NCBI GenBank assembly: GCA_963576475.1
Contig: OY754964.1
Location: 4,950,149-5,014,148, forward strand
From: Molanna angustata
Lineage: Eukaryota; Arthropoda; Insecta; Trichoptera; Molannidae
Length of the DNA stretch: 64,000 bases
Direction: 5' to 3'
Position 1 is the first letter of the stretch; each line of letters begins with the position of its first letter. A model generated the notes under the pieces. The model was not told the DNA's origin. It saw only the letters and a list, made by a program, of their open reading frames with translations, and did not search any database. The translations under genes were made by a program, and so were the position numbers. This document shows, one piece after another, positions 1-11,286 of this stretch.

Positions 1-538
1 CAATACATTACGTCTTTTAAACATTGTCCAATTATGAATACTTTAATATCGAGACAAATTTATTTTTTTAGTCCTGTAAACAAACTAAGTAAGTAATTAT
101 GTGTGAGTTTAGAAAAATTCAATATATATTATGTACCTACTTTTATAAAAAATATTTACATTTACATTATATACATACATCCTGGGGCATCGTAAAAACA
201 GTGGTTTAGCCAGAAAATTAAACAATAATATATATTTATCTTATTGTGACTTATTTTTAATTCAATTTTTAATCATTTTTTAAACATTTATTAGATCTCA
301 TTGGTATATTGTTGACTGGGTAAATATAAACTCCTTTTTTTTGATAAAATGTTTCATTTTTAGTTCAGGGCGTCAAAAAAAATTATTACAACAAAACAAC
401 CAAATTCAATAAAAAACATTGCCGTATTTAAATTTTAGAACATACTTAACAGAACATTACTCAGATCATACTTACTTTCTTAAATTTTAGAATCACCATT
501 TACGTTTCATTATTTGGTAAATTGTAAATACTGATTTA
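1..538. other. AT-rich spacer, nothing recognised
   Basis: AT-rich sequence with short homopolymer runs and no coding, RNA or repeat signature that I can support. Confidence 0.6.
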
Positions 539-550
539 AATGTAAACTTT

Positions 551-2185
551 CTTCTTCTTCTTCTTCAATGGCGCTACAGCCCATATCGAGCCTTGGCCTC
601 CGTCAGTCTTCGCCTCCAGCTTCTCCTATCTTCTGCAGCAACTTTCCAACTGCCCGGCACTTGCAGTAGTTGGGAAGCATCCCTTCCAACTTCGTCCTCC
701 CATCGCAGCCGCGGTCTTCCAACCTTTCGTCTTCCACCTGGATGTCCACACAGAACTTTCTTTGGTATTCGCTGTGGTGGCATTCTCTGTACATGTCCGG
801 CCCATCTCAATCTGCTCAATCTGACATGCACAGAGAGCCTGGAAGTTTTGTAGATAGCATACAGCTCATTATTGTATCTAATCCTCCAGGCGTCACCATC
901 AGGCACAGGTCCTAGGATTCTACGAAGCACTCGTCTCTCAAACGTGTCCAGTATTTCAGCAGATTTGGCTGTAAGTGTCCATGCTTCACATCCATATGTT
1001 ACAACTGTTCTAATAATGGTTTTATACAGCGTGATTTTCGTTTTTCTATGGACACTTCTTGATTTGAACACCGGTAGAAGAGAGAAGAATGCTCCGTTAC
1101 CTGTTGTTATTCTGTTTTTTATTTCTGTTGTGTCCTCATTATCTTTGTTGATTGTGGAACCCAGGTATTTAAAGTCTTCAACAGTTTCAAAGTCATAATT
1201 GTCTTTCAAATGTATTGTGTTTCCTTGCCAACGGTTTGCGCTTCTGGTCTGTTTCATTGCTTTTGTTTTATTTTTATTGATCTGCAGACCTACTTCTGCT
1301 GCTGCCGTTTCAAGTGGCTCAAAGACTTCTCGAATAGCTGCGAGGGATCTGCCCATAATATTAAGGTCATCCGCATAACCCACTATTTGGCTACTCTTAT
1401 AGTGTATAGTGGAGCTGGTGTCTACGGATGTTTTCCTAATGACATACTCTAGGGCTAGATTGAAGAGTGTGGGTGCCAAGCCATCGCCCTGCTTAAGACC
1501 TTGAGATACTAAGAACCCCTCAGTCATCTCACCCTCTATCTTGACTTTGCATTTCGTACTACTCATTGTTGTTTTCACTAATCTTACAAGCTTCGTTGGA
1601 ATTTTAAAAGCAAGATATATTTCGTAGAGCTTTTCCCGACTTATACTGTCATACGCTTGTTTAAAGTCTATAAATAGCTGGTATACGTCAACGTCGAACT
1701 CCCAGCATTTTGACAGTATCTGTCTCACTGTGAACAGTTGATCAGTAGTTGCTCTGTTTCTTCTGAACCCAGCTTGGTATTCCCCTATGATAGTTTCTGA
1801 ATAGTGTTCTATCTTTTCTTTTAATATGATTGTTAGTACTTTATATGCAGTGCTTAATAGTGAGATGCCTCTATAATTTTCACATTTGAGTTTGTCTCCT
1901 TTTTTGTGTATTGGACATATGATGCTCAGCTGCCATTCTTCAGGGATTTCTTCTATACGCCAAATTTTAGTTATTAGCTGATGAAGTAACCTATGTAGGT
2001 GTTCACTGCCATACTTTATCAGTTCAGATGCGATATTATCCACCCCGGGTGTCTTATTATTTTTGAGCTTCTTTATTGCTAACTTTGTTTCTGTCAGGGT
2101 TGGTGGATTCACCTCCTGATCTTCCTCTGGTGGTATAATTGCTGTTGGCTGGTTTCCTGTGTTTGCGTGTGGGTTGAGTAGCTGC
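551..2185 (-). mobile_element. 5'-truncated RTE-like LINE with 12-bp TSD
   Basis: The insertion is bounded by the direct repeat AATGTAAACTTT at 539-550 and 2186-2197, a 12-bp target-site duplication. On the minus strand the 3' end at 551-566 is a short (GAA)n tract placed a few bases after the stop codon, so the 3' UTR is minimal, as in RTE-type elements. The copy is truncated on its 5' side: it has no endonuclease domain and starts just before the reverse transcriptase. The clade assignment is inferred from the tail structure and C-terminal motifs and has not been tested on a tree. Confidence 0.88.
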
Positions 2186-2187
2186 AA
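574..2187 (-). CDS. reverse transcriptase, C-terminal part of a LINE ORF2
   Basis: The 537-residue open frame begins with the pre-RT region (KKLKNNKTPGVDNI, about residues 40-53). RT blocks follow, including GFRRNRATTDQLF and the catalytic YADD at about residue 270. After the thumb comes a C-terminal region with RLRWAGHVQRMP (about 465) and GRPRLRWEDEV, and the frame ends in EAKARYGL. The first Met lies partly in the target-site duplication, so it is an accident of truncation and not a real start. The frame is free of stops, which suggests a fairly recent copy. It cannot be autonomous because the endonuclease is missing. Confidence 0.85.
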   Translation of the reverse strand: MQLLNPHANTGNQPTAIIPPEEDQEVNPPTLTETKLAIKKLKNNKTPGVDNIASELIKYGSEHLHRLLHQLITKIWRIEEIPEEWQLSIICPIHKKGDKLKCENYRGISLLSTAYKVLTIILKEKIEHYSETIIGEYQAGFRRNRATTDQLFTVRQILSKCWEFDVDVYQLFIDFKQAYDSISREKLYEIYLAFKIPTKLVRLVKTTMSSTKCKVKIEGEMTEGFLVSQGLKQGDGLAPTLFNLALEYVIRKTSVDTSSTIHYKSSQIVGYADDLNIMGRSLAAIREVFEPLETAAAEVGLQINKNKTKAMKQTRSANRWQGNTIHLKDNYDFETVEDFKYLGSTINKDNEDTTEIKNRITTGNGAFFSLLPVFKSRSVHRKTKITLYKTIIRTVVTYGCEAWTLTAKSAEILDTFERRVLRRILGPVPDGDAWRIRYNNELYAIYKTSRLSVHVRLSRLRWAGHVQRMPPQRIPKKVLCGHPGGRRKVGRPRLRWEDEVGRDASQLLQVPGSWKVAAEDRRSWRRRLTEAKARYGL

Positions 2188-2197
2188 TGTAAACTTT

Positions 2198-2991
2198 ATA
2201 TAAGAAAATTTTATCGTACGGCGATGGCCGATTTATTTATGATATTTATAACAAAGTACAACAAATAATAACACACAATTATTATTAATAGATTTATACA
2301 CATTCTCAAAAGAATTAGAAGATCAATGCGCAAATTGTAATTTATTTAACATATCAAAATTAAATGCAACAAACGCACCGATGAAGTCTCCTATAGGGAA
2401 TAATTCATCCATCCAGATTCTTAACATATCAAAGTCTCTTAGGAGGTCGTTATATTACCTAATGATTTCTGATTTTCACCATCTAAAAAATCTTGAATGA
2501 TTCTTCATTTTGATTTTTGCATTTTTTCATTAATAATTTTCCGATAAATCAAAAATTTATTAATTTTTAAATTTTACAATTTTAATTGTTTGTTTGTTTT
2601 TTGGCAATTCGTGACTTATAATAGACTTTAAGATTTAGTCTTGCGAAATTCGCTCATCACTATTGTAATATGATACCAAGTAAACGTAATGAACAGTCCA
2701 ACTGCATGCACTACTGGAAATGTAATTTATCTCTGTGTACCTTCACTGCTTTTAATTTTATTTTTATTTCATTCGTTGCATTAAACATTTAATTATTCCC
2801 AGGAACCAACTTTTATATAACATCTTTGAAAAATAAAATTGTTGAAAAGTAAATTTTATCGAATATTTATGTATATATAAAGAGCATTAAAAGGCTTAAT
2901 TATTATAAATCACTTTATGCAATAGCACAATTTTGATGATACGTACATGATTGTGTTCCCTCTATCCGATTTTGAAAGTATTAATATTCAT
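2198..2991. other. AT-rich spacer, nothing recognised
   Basis: AT-rich DNA without a supported ORF, repeat or RNA gene. Confidence 0.55.
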
Positions 2992-3005
2992 TTCAAGACA
3001 TAGTT

Positions 3006-3393
3006 TTCTACTTTCACCACCACCCGCTCTGCATATGGGGACTGTCAACGGCCCCTTCACAAAACGCTAGAATTTTACCTTAGCGATTTTATCCCGTTTC
3101 TATCGGGGTACGCTTTGACCTAACACGGAACGCTAGAATGAACAAAAAAAACAATGCATGGCACGAAGAATAGCTCATGGAACCCCCTAGATTAACAATC
3201 TCGACACCATGGTGCAAAAAAAAAACAATCAAAAAGTGCAAGTCGAGATTCGCACTTGCGGACTGTAGACGACTTCAAATCCATATATGTACATATAAAG
3301 GGCATCAGAGAAGTGACAAAGATCTTTGGAAACAAGTCAGTGGGAATCTTCGGATAATAAGGCACCGTATCTATGGCGAAATCGTTTGAAAGC
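3006..3393 (-). mobile_element. R1-like LINE 3' UTR fragment with near-perfect TSD
   Basis: This block matches, in opposite orientation, the 3' UTR of the R1-like copy at 31055-31302. Shared landmarks are the CCACCACCCGCTCTGC segment, the CCCCTTCACA(G/A)AACGCTA segment and AATCTCG(A/G)CACCAT. The flanks TTCAAGACATAGTT (2992-3005) and TTCAAAACATAGTT (3394-3407) look like a 14-bp TSD with one mismatch. Only 3' UTR remains. About 70 bp present here between 3070 and 3140 is absent from the other copy. Confidence 0.7.
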
Positions 3394-3449
3394 TTCAAAA
3401 CATAGTTATTAAATGTATTTACATTTATTTTAAATAACATGATTCTCGA

Positions 3450-3700
3450 GGAACCTCATCATCATCTGTGGCTCCACAGCCCGTTGCGAGCCTTGGCCTC
3501 ATCCAGCATTCCTCGCCATCTCCCTCTATCCTGGCACGTGTTCCTCCAGTCCCTTACACCAACAGCCTCAATATCTCGCTGCGCGCCATCCAGCCATCGG
3601 AGTTTGGATCAACGTTACGTCTACCTAACGTTACGTAGGGGCGTTGTGTGCATGATTCTCTTTGGCATTCTGTCTTTGCTCAATCTCGAGCAGCCTTCAA
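3450..3700 (-). mobile_element. RTE-like LINE C-terminal tail (degenerate)
   Basis: Read on the minus strand, this encodes a broken C-terminal tail with RWLDG, DIEAVGVRDW, a DRGRWR segment and the ending EAKARNGL. A (GAT)n tract follows at about 3457-3468. It is the same arrangement as the ends of the copies at 551 and 31496, but with frameshifts. Only about 80 codons survive. Confidence 0.65.
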
Positions 3701-3724
3701 GCACTTTATCGAGCAAGCTCCTTT

Positions 3725-3766
3725 TTCTTCTATAAAATTCTAACTTCGACTCTATTGAGATGATAA
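3725..3766 (+). repeat. end fragment of the 550-bp MITE-like family
   Basis: The string AACTTCGACTCTATTGAGATG matches, with one mismatch, the right terminus of the MITE-like copies at 12531-12957 and 50570-51104. The CTTCTATAAAATTC upstream also resembles the same subterminal region. Confidence 0.6.
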
Positions 3767-3814
3767 ATTTTTCATAAATTATTATTTGATTTACTATGTT
3801 TATTTAAAATTATT

Positions 3815-4655
3815 AATAATCAGTTAAACTGTCCAGAATTACTATTCTTAATAAATTTCAATGTACCAAATAGAAAAACTAGAAATCATCTTCCATTATA
3901 TTGTAAAAATACTACAAATTTAGCACACTATTATACACCAATACATCGAATTCAGAACTTGGGAAATATATATGCACGGTCATTTGATTATTTTAACACT
4001 TCCTTTCACAAATTTAAATACGAACTAACATCAATGTTTTATAAAAAACAGTCAATCGCAGCTAACAATGTAATCTCGTTTGAAATGTGATATTTTTTAA
4101 ATTTTCTGTAATTTAGATTCTTTCTTTTTCTTTTGGATTTGCAATACATTTTTTTTTTTTTTGCTTGCCTACATTTATAGTATAATATTATACTATAAAA
4201 GTGATTATAATATATTTTTTTTGTTGTTTGTTTTGTTTCATCATTTAGTTTTTATTTTCCTAAGTATGTACCCATATGTTTGTTTTTATAGTTCTTTTAT
4301 TTTCTTTACATTATTATTATTTTTTATATAAAATTTATGTTGTTTTATTATACAGTTTTTAATTTTTTTTTATGATAATTATTATTTTTTCTGGTTTTCT
4401 AAGTGCGTAGGAATATTATTTTAGTATATTTTAATGATTTTTATGTCTCAACCTAAGTACCTATATCTTTTATTATAAATTGTATTTTTTTTCCACTTAA
4501 TATTATTTTTTATATTTACTAATTTTGTTACAGTACCTTCTTTTTCTTTTATGTTTATGATAGTTTTATTATTTTATTTTGTAATTTCAATGTGTGTACT
4601 TAATTGTTGTTCATGTTTGTAAAAGGCAATTTGCCGTAAATAAATAAATAAATAA
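3815..4655 (+). mobile_element. jockey-like LINE 3' end (RT tail plus 3' UTR)
   Basis: The first ~270 bases encode a C-terminal RT tail containing RIQNLGNIYARSFDYF. It resembles IRIHRLGNMYGHLSDIF at the end of the LINE coding segment at 34486. An AT-rich 3' UTR follows, ending with a short hairpin (AGGCAATTTGCC at 4625-4636) and then an (AAAT)n tail at 4638-4655. The copy is strongly 5'-truncated. Confidence 0.7.
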
Positions 4656-4702
4656 AATATCATTGACTCCCGACAGGGAAAAAATCCAATGTTTGCCTAA
4701 TA
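4656..4702 (+). repeat. left-end fragment of the 550-bp MITE-like family
   Basis: ATCATTGACTCCCGACAGGG followed by AAAAAATCCAATGTTTGC matches the left terminus of the family at 42870 (minus strand) and 50590. It abuts the (AAAT)n tail of the preceding LINE directly. Confidence 0.6.
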
Positions 4703-4949
4703 TTCGATTATCAAATAATATTTTTTTCTGGTTAGTTGGAAGAAATCGCCATAGCGCAAAGTGCAAAGAAGTGTACATTATTATTATTTTTTATGATTAC
4801 ACATATATTGTGCATTGATTTACCGTTGCATATCATGATGACTCCAATTATATTTTTAATCTATGTACGATAGTTAAGTTTATATTGTTTTGATACTTTT
4901 TTAAAAATTCAAATAGGTACAACCTATATAATGTCTTCTGTGAAATATT

Positions 4950-5052
4950 ATAATATTACACTGCTAACCCTAGAACAGGTATACCAAGTTCGGCAGCAGT
5001 TACCTATTTTGAATGAAGGTTGTTTAAATGGTGTGATGAATAAATAAATAAA
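4950..5052 (+). mobile_element. LINE 3' tail with ACTGCT/AGCAGT hairpin
   Basis: A potential stem pairs ACTGCT (4960-4965) with AGCAGT (4995-5000). A short sequence and an AATAAATAAATAAA tail at 5038-5051 follow. The same hairpin plus tail is present at 9095-9196, so it marks the 3' end of a family that I could not tie to a coding region. Confidence 0.55.
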
Positions 5053-5236
5053 AATAGTTTATTTAACGAATGAAAAGATCATGAGCTGCTTGACTGTATA
5101 AAGACAAGAAAACTTCAATACTTAGCAAATAAATTCTTGTGCTATAGGTGAACGAAATCGGTCGAGGCAGGGTTCGAACTCGCGATCACTGGATTACTAG
5201 CCCAGCGCGCTTACCGCTCTGTCATCGACCCATCTT
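5050..5236 (-). mobile_element. tRNA-derived SINE
   Basis: On the minus strand the head (5235 to about 5160) resembles a tRNA, with an A box like GACAGAGCGGTAAGCGC and a B box like GCGAGTTCGAACCC. The non-tRNA body starts CGATTTCGTTCACCTATAGC. The related copy at 25090 on the plus strand shares both the head and this body start. The element ends near the AAATA tract at 5040-5055. Confidence 0.7.
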
Positions 5237-5239
5237 TGG

Positions 5240-5425
5240 ACTTATAATGAGAAGAAAAAAGTACCAACTACTGCAGTTTGTAATCCAGGGATGTAGAGAG
5301 GATATTCGCAGGTCTCCGTATCAGACTTTAAGACCTATTTATACAAGATACAAGATACAAGGATACAAGGGAAAAGAGGATCAAGACGACGAAGAAATTC
5401 ATGGCTCCATAATCACTTTTCAAAA
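5240..5425 (+). mobile_element. small LINE C-terminal fragment
   Basis: It encodes KYQLLQFVIQG and, about 70 bases later in another frame, GKRGSRRRRNSWLHN. I recognise this pair as the conserved KYxLLQ...GKRGxGRRRxSWLxN tail of insect endonuclease/RT LINEs. The intervening bases include a short ATACAAG repeat, which suggests a local duplication. It is a relic of about 60 codons. Confidence 0.55.
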
Positions 5426-7069
5426 ATTGTGTAATATAGTCCTACATCACTGTTTCTGGACGCCGTCAATACTAACATCGTCAGTAGAAAAATAGTTATA
5501 ATGAAAATAAAAATAGTTTAATATTTATAATGAAAATAAAAATATATAAAAAAAAATTGTTAAAATTATAAAAATAGTTAAATGGCTATAATGAAAATAA
5601 AATTATTTATAATGAAAACATAGAATAATAAGAGTATATAATACTCTTTAGCCTGCAGTAAACGCTACTGCTTTATGTTGACTAATTTGGTCAACATTTT
5701 GCTACGAGCATTCAGTAATCATTTGGCCGTTTGCCTGATACGTTCTCCAAATAGGGAATTTTTTAACTGCTTGCAAAATTATTTACGCAGTCATAACGAG
5801 TAGTACTATACGAACAATGTCTACCAGCAGAGTCATACATATATTGACACGAGCCGGCCAATAAAACGGCTTCACTTTTTCAGCGAGGTATTGTATGGGA
5901 ATGAGTAGGTATTCTATAGTTTTATTATTATTCTATGAATGAAAATAAAAAACCCCATGATTTATCAAGTTATCCAATTCGTAAAAAGAACGTTGAATTA
6001 TTTTTCCCTAAATCAACACTTTTTCGTTACTAACACGACTGTGTTTCTCGAACAATCGAGGCCGTATTTCAAAGAAAATAAAGTGTAAACTTTGTGTTTT
6101 CAACTCAACAGTTATCAAATAACATTTTACATTCACATTTTATGCTCATCCACGGTCGGCCAAGGCTGAGAATGATGTTCACAGGCGTAAAAAATGCTTT
6201 AAAATCCTCATCAGACTCGCCAGATGCCCCATAAACCTCGTATGGAAGATTTTTTATTCGCCTTTCCAACATCTCCTATTATGTTTCTTTTTTTACCAAA
6301 CTGTTATATATTATTACACTTAACATTTCATATCCTCAATCCGCCTTTTGCTGTTAGCCGCAAAAAACATTGTTATAAAAATATTTCATCTCAAATACGA
6401 AGAAACAAAAATAATATTTCATTTATACAATTTCACACCATTTTGCGTCGTACCATTACTCAGTTTTCATCTGTTTATAAGGCAAAATGAATCGAACACC
6501 ACACTGTTCTCTATTAAATTAATTTGATTGTTTTATTCACACGATAAGCGCCTTCATTTATATAGTATATTGGATAATCATGATTATATCACAATTTCAA
6601 TCAATATTTTTTATATATTAAAGATTACATTGGAATATTTTATTTTTAAACTAAACTTTATAGACAGTTTTCCAGTACGAGCTCTCTCATACAATACGTA
6701 TAATTAAATAAAAAAAATAACCATTTATAATAAAAATTAAGTAAATCAATAATGAAGCAAATCTAAAACAAATGAATTAAAATACATTCAATCAATAACA
6801 AAACAATTTAAATAAAGTTGATACCTCGTCCTCCCTTGCCTCCGAGAGGACGGTGTGTTATGCTGCATATATTTGTAAAGGTTGTGAGGGATGAAATTGA
6901 AACTCTGTGACAATTGAAAATCTACCTGACGGTAGGTATATTTTAAACAAAAAAACAAAATCTCTGCAAGTAAAATGGACTAATTATTTAAGTATAAAAA
7001 AATTACAATTAAAATCAAGGGGGTGTCCTAACAAAAGGTATACTAATATTCTACTTAAAAACTACTTAA
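5426..7069. other. AT-rich spacer
   Basis: AT-rich DNA with short repeats of ATAATGAAAATAAAAAT near 5500-5620. No coding region or mobile element could be identified with confidence. Confidence 0.5.
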
Positions 7070-7770
7070 TTTTACCCGCGGTCTTGAGATGCGTGGTACG
7101 GTCCTCTTGGTGGACGATTGCCTCGGAGGGTGTGATCCTTTGTCTGGACTCTGGACTCAAGAGGATTCACTTGGAGTCGTGGTCTTGAGGGGTGGCGAGC
7201 GGTCTTCGGGGAGGCACTCGCGGCGTCGGTCGACCTATGTCTGCACTAGACATGAGCGACGGCTGGAAGACAGGAGCTGGCCTTCGTGATCCCTCGGGAC
7301 TGGCTTAACGGATCGTGGTAGGTATAGGGTGAGCGCGGCCAAGGCTGGTGAGACGATCGCGTGATCGACTGTTGGCGATGACCCTCTATGGCCAGACTAT
7401 TGGTGGCGGGAGACACGAGCGATTGACGATTGCTCATTGACCTGCTTGTGCTGGACCTTTTAACCTTTCTTCGTCGTCCGACGTAAGAGGTGGGAGTAGT
7501 CCATTCACCAATCCATGACTCGTCCAGAGCTCGAGGGCTGGTGCCGCATCCTCATTGGACATCTGGCAATGGACCATCCAATGAATCTCTTGGGTCGCAC
7601 TATTGTCCTTCCTTCTGACCATCAGATATGGCCAATAGCGTCTCGCCGGGGCGGTCTTGCCGAGGGGTAGCGAGTTTAGCTCCACCCCTAAACCTTTCTG
7701 GGAATTCGTTTTTGGTTCCAGGAATTCCTTGATCAGTACCATATGTTGTAGCGTCGATAATTTCATGCTA
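7070..7770. other. GC-rich island of unknown origin
   Basis: Base composition rises sharply compared with the neighbouring AT-rich DNA. Open frames exist on the minus strand: 7434-7766, 110 codons, and 7246-7437, 63 codons rich in S, P, R and Q. I recognise no domain in either. It could be an LTR or internal fragment of an unrecognised retroelement, an imported segment, or part of a host gene. Confidence 0.4.
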
Positions 7771-9080
7771 ACATTCCTTTTAAATTTTTCTACTTACATG
7801 CTATAGGTACATATTATTTACACCCCCTTGTGTATATCTCTAGAATAATAGGCGCTAATAATTGTTAATTATTATCTATACTTAATACTTATCTATACAT
7901 ATCTATAGGTACATAATTATGTGTGATCACCCCCTGTACATACATGTAATGCTTAATGCACTGTTTATCTGTTAAAAATGTGCATAGATTATCGACAACT
8001 GAATAAGATTATAAATTATATTGTTTTAGGTACATTGCCCATTTAATTACCTACAAGTAGGTATAATAATTCCTGAGTCCCTGTAGGTAAATTATTTCTA
8101 CGTAATAGGTACCTTTTAATGTAGGTATTCTATAATAATTTTAGATACGTTGTCTATAATATTTAAATGTAATTTTATATTGTGCTAGGTATAATACAAA
8201 GTTGTTAACAGTAAAATAATAGAAAAGTTAAAATAGGTACCTAGTAATTGAGAGACCTATAAATTGGGATTGGTAGGTATTTAGCCCCGAAGGCTAGTAG
8301 GTGATTTGAACGCTTAGGCAGGTATTCCTCGTACGCCTTGATACGAACCGATCAGTCAAATTATTTAATTACTAAGTAATTAATTAAACCAATTTTACTT
8401 AATTAATTATTTTAAATCTGTAAAAAAAAAATCTTATTAACTAAACTATAGTCGACTAGGTACTCAATTCAATAATTTGACTATCTGTCACTAAATACTA
8501 TCCTCTTAAGTAAGTACCTACTCGTAATTTCGTTTCGATTTTTTTTTTCAAATATCGAACACTAGTACCCCTTGTCATATGGCTAGCACACATGTGCCGG
8601 ACAGAGATTTATCCTTCGCTTCTTCTTATTGATTTTAGAAAATGTTTTTAATTTTTTGCGATGCCCGGAAGGGACTATCGTTCGTGATTATTTATGGCAT
8701 TGTCCTCTGGATTGGTTCATGTTCGTTTAACCAATAATTCACTCTTAGATCTTAATAGATGGCAGTGAAATTGGACCTAGCCCGCTTTGTGTCTAAAGGT
8801 CTTTATGTCTCGTGTAAAGGTCTTGAATACTAATAAAATAAAGATCTAGCCCGCTGTGAGGTTCATATTGACTTTAAAATGTAGATACATCGTTAGAGAG
8901 TTGTTTTTGGAGCATTATTTCGTCAATAATAAAATGTGACGGGGTATAGCAATAAATCAGCTTAGACCTAACGTACAGCCACCCACAATGCCCTAAGAAA
9001 CAAATTTTCGAGCGCATCAAAGTAATAATATAAAAAATTTATATTATTAAAATTAGTTTTTTTATTGCATATATAATTGT
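7771..9080. other. AT-rich spacer rich in GTAGGTA-type motifs
   Basis: Many TAGGTA/TACCTA motifs are scattered between 7800 and 8540. At 8760-8870 the phrase CTAGCCCGCT and an AAGGTCTT phrase each occur twice. No gene is supported. Confidence 0.45.
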
Positions 9081-9084
9081 CAAA

Positions 9085-9197
9085 AAAATTGTAAACTGCT
9101 AGCCCTACAACAGGAATTCCTAATTGGGCAGCAGTAATATACTTATTGTTGTCATTATAAATATGGTGTGATAATAGGTAAATAAATAAATAAAGTA
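9085..9197 (+). mobile_element. LINE 3' tail with ACTGCT/AGCAGT hairpin (second copy)
   Basis: ACTGCT at 9095-9100 pairs with AGCAGT at 9130-9135, and a (AAAT)n tail follows at 9178-9193. The enclosed sequence is collinear with the copy at 4960-5000: CCCTA, ACAGG and GGCAGCAG are all conserved. Confidence 0.55.
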
Positions 9198-9530
9198 AAT
9201 CAAAAACAAAACAATGAAAATAAAGTAAATCAAAAACAAAACAATAAAAATGAACGTAAATCAAAAACAAAACAATAAAAACGAACGTAAATCAAAAACA
9301 AAACAATTCAAATAAAGTAAATTAAAAAATGAACCAATGAAAATGTTAATCAAATTTGAACCAATGAAAATATTAATCAAAAATGAACCAATGAAAATGT
9401 TAATCAAAAATGAACCAATGAAAATGTTAATCAAAAATGAACCAATGAAAATGTTAATCAAAAATGAACGAATGAAAATGTTAATAAAAAATAAACCAAT
9501 AAAAACTAAGTAAATCAAAAACAAAACAGT
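9195..9530. repeat. two adjoining minisatellites
   Basis: The first block (about 9195-9330) repeats a ~35-bp unit built on GTAAATCAAAAACAAAACAAT. The second (about 9330-9495) repeats a 27-bp unit (AAATGAACCAATGAAAATGTTAATC, with small changes) about six times. The 27-bp period keeps a minus-strand frame open as a 9-residue repeat, which I regard as accidental. Confidence 0.8.
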
Positions 9531-9766
9531 CAATTTTAAAGTCTCTGATCCTGACACAACAATCTCCTCTTCGATTTCCAAGGATATAATACAAAATAAA
9601 AAAAAATAATATTTCCATGGATGGTCTACTATTATTCTGGCTTCTTTCATTTCTCCCTAAAAGTTTCTAAAAAAGCTATATTTCAATTAAGGTATGTGTT
9701 CATAATTATATCATACATAATTACATTAGTTAAATCAAACTTTATAATCAATATTAAAAATAAAAG

Positions 9767-9847
9767 AGTATGTTTTTTTAGATTCTACGTATGTTTTTAT
9801 ATAATCTTTAGACCAATTAAAAATATACGTAGAATCTAAAACATACT
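9767..9847. repeat. short inverted repeat (hairpin)
   Basis: Arms of about 30 bases (AGTATG...TAGATTCTACGTAT and its complement) flank a ~20-base spacer, with a small length difference in a T run and one mismatch. It may be a tiny foldback element or a solo hairpin. Confidence 0.6.
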
Positions 9848-9849
9848 GT

Positions 9850-11280
9850 TTTTTTAATATAATTTAAAATGGAATTCTACTACGTAAACTATCCACAATT
9901 ACTCTATAATCAATATTTTACTTTTTTCCTTTATAAATAGGAAGATTGTTTTACCTTATTACCTAATAGGGTATTCAGGTGATTAATCGTTTCTTACATA
10001 ATATATAATCTTCAGTTTTAGAATAGATAATATTAGTATTGATCAAAAAAATATTAATGGATTTGAAAAATCTACTATTGCTAATTAATTGCAAAAACTT
10101 AAATAATATTTATTTTATTTATCATTATTTTTTGTTATATTTTTTTATATCGTGACTTTTCAGTTCGTGGTGAGGAATTTAGCAAATAGAAAGTAACAAT
10201 GCCTTACACTATTTTGTTAAATACAAAATTAAATATGTTCTTGTTGTTACCAGTAGTAGATTTCTATGGCCAGATCTCTCTGCCCAAGCCATAACATTCC
10301 TAACACGTTAGAACATCATTTTGTATTCCATAGGTAATAACCCAGTCTTGAATGTTACGTACAAACTCAAAATAGTTTAAAATTAAATAAGTTTAGTCTG
10401 GAAGATCGTAAATAGATTTATTGGGACATGTTAGTAGCGCCTTTGTCTGGCCAAGAGGGTTTATTGGGGCTATTATAGTTTTAAGAGCACAACACAGGGT
10501 TTAATATTTTCAAACACAACACCGTTTTGAGAGAATGTATCTTTTTATTGTACCTACTAGACGATACTAAGGAAATAATATAATATAAGACTATCGCTAA
10601 AACCACTGCAATGTTGCATAGGCATAGATAGTATTGAATACATAATTATACACATTATTTAAGGCGATGGGATAAGCTCCAAGGTACTCTTTATGCTCAT
10701 TACCATTACACCGTACTCTTAAAAGTAATGTCAACAAATATGTTTATTATTAATCTTTTAATATTTTTCCATTCTTTGGTCTAATAAACTTTTTGTTATT
10801 TTATGCGTTTTTTTTATAATATTTTTTTCTAATAATACCAGTTTTCTCCGATTTATTATACATTACTCAAAAGCTATGAGACAAGATTTTTTTTTTTAAT
10901 TTTTTGTATTTTATATATCTATACACTGGTCTGATACATTTTAACGCAGTGCTCTAACTTTTTATTTATCAAGTAAGCCATATTATTTTACATTAGTCTC
11001 TATTCAAATACAATAACTTTTGAGCGTACATGATTGTAGTTTTTATAAGGACGTACATAAAAAGTTTACGTTTGACCCATCTTCACTCAACCCAGCGCCT
11101 TTCTATCATGATACTTGTGCGCAGATTCAACAGAATTTTTGATACTGCAAAAAGAACAGTTTCACACAATCATAATAATGTCCATAAATTTAAATGCAAA
11201 ATCATCTGACAAAACAAAACCATTTCCAAACAAAAACATTTTAAACCGGCCGCGTCATCATTCATCTCACTCGCACACAT
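9850..11280. other. AT-rich spacer, nothing recognised
   Basis: No supported gene, RNA or repeat; only homopolymer-rich AT DNA. Confidence 0.5.
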
Positions 11281-11286
11281 TCCATT

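Noticed and set aside
3438..3660. Direct repeat CATGATTCTC that could be a TSD of the RTE-like tail
   Set aside because: The degenerate coding tail appears to continue beyond the second repeat to about 3690, so the match is probably accidental.
5150..5236. tRNA gene on the minus strand
   Set aside because: The tRNA-like part is followed by a body shared with 25090-25230, which marks a SINE.
9330..9495. CRISPR-like array
   Set aside because: The 27-bp repeats are contiguous, without spacers, in an insect genome; this is a minisatellite.
9261..9650. 129-codon minus-strand frame with repeated FLINIFIGS
   Set aside because: It is the translation of a 27-bp minisatellite; the regular 9-residue repeat follows from the DNA period.
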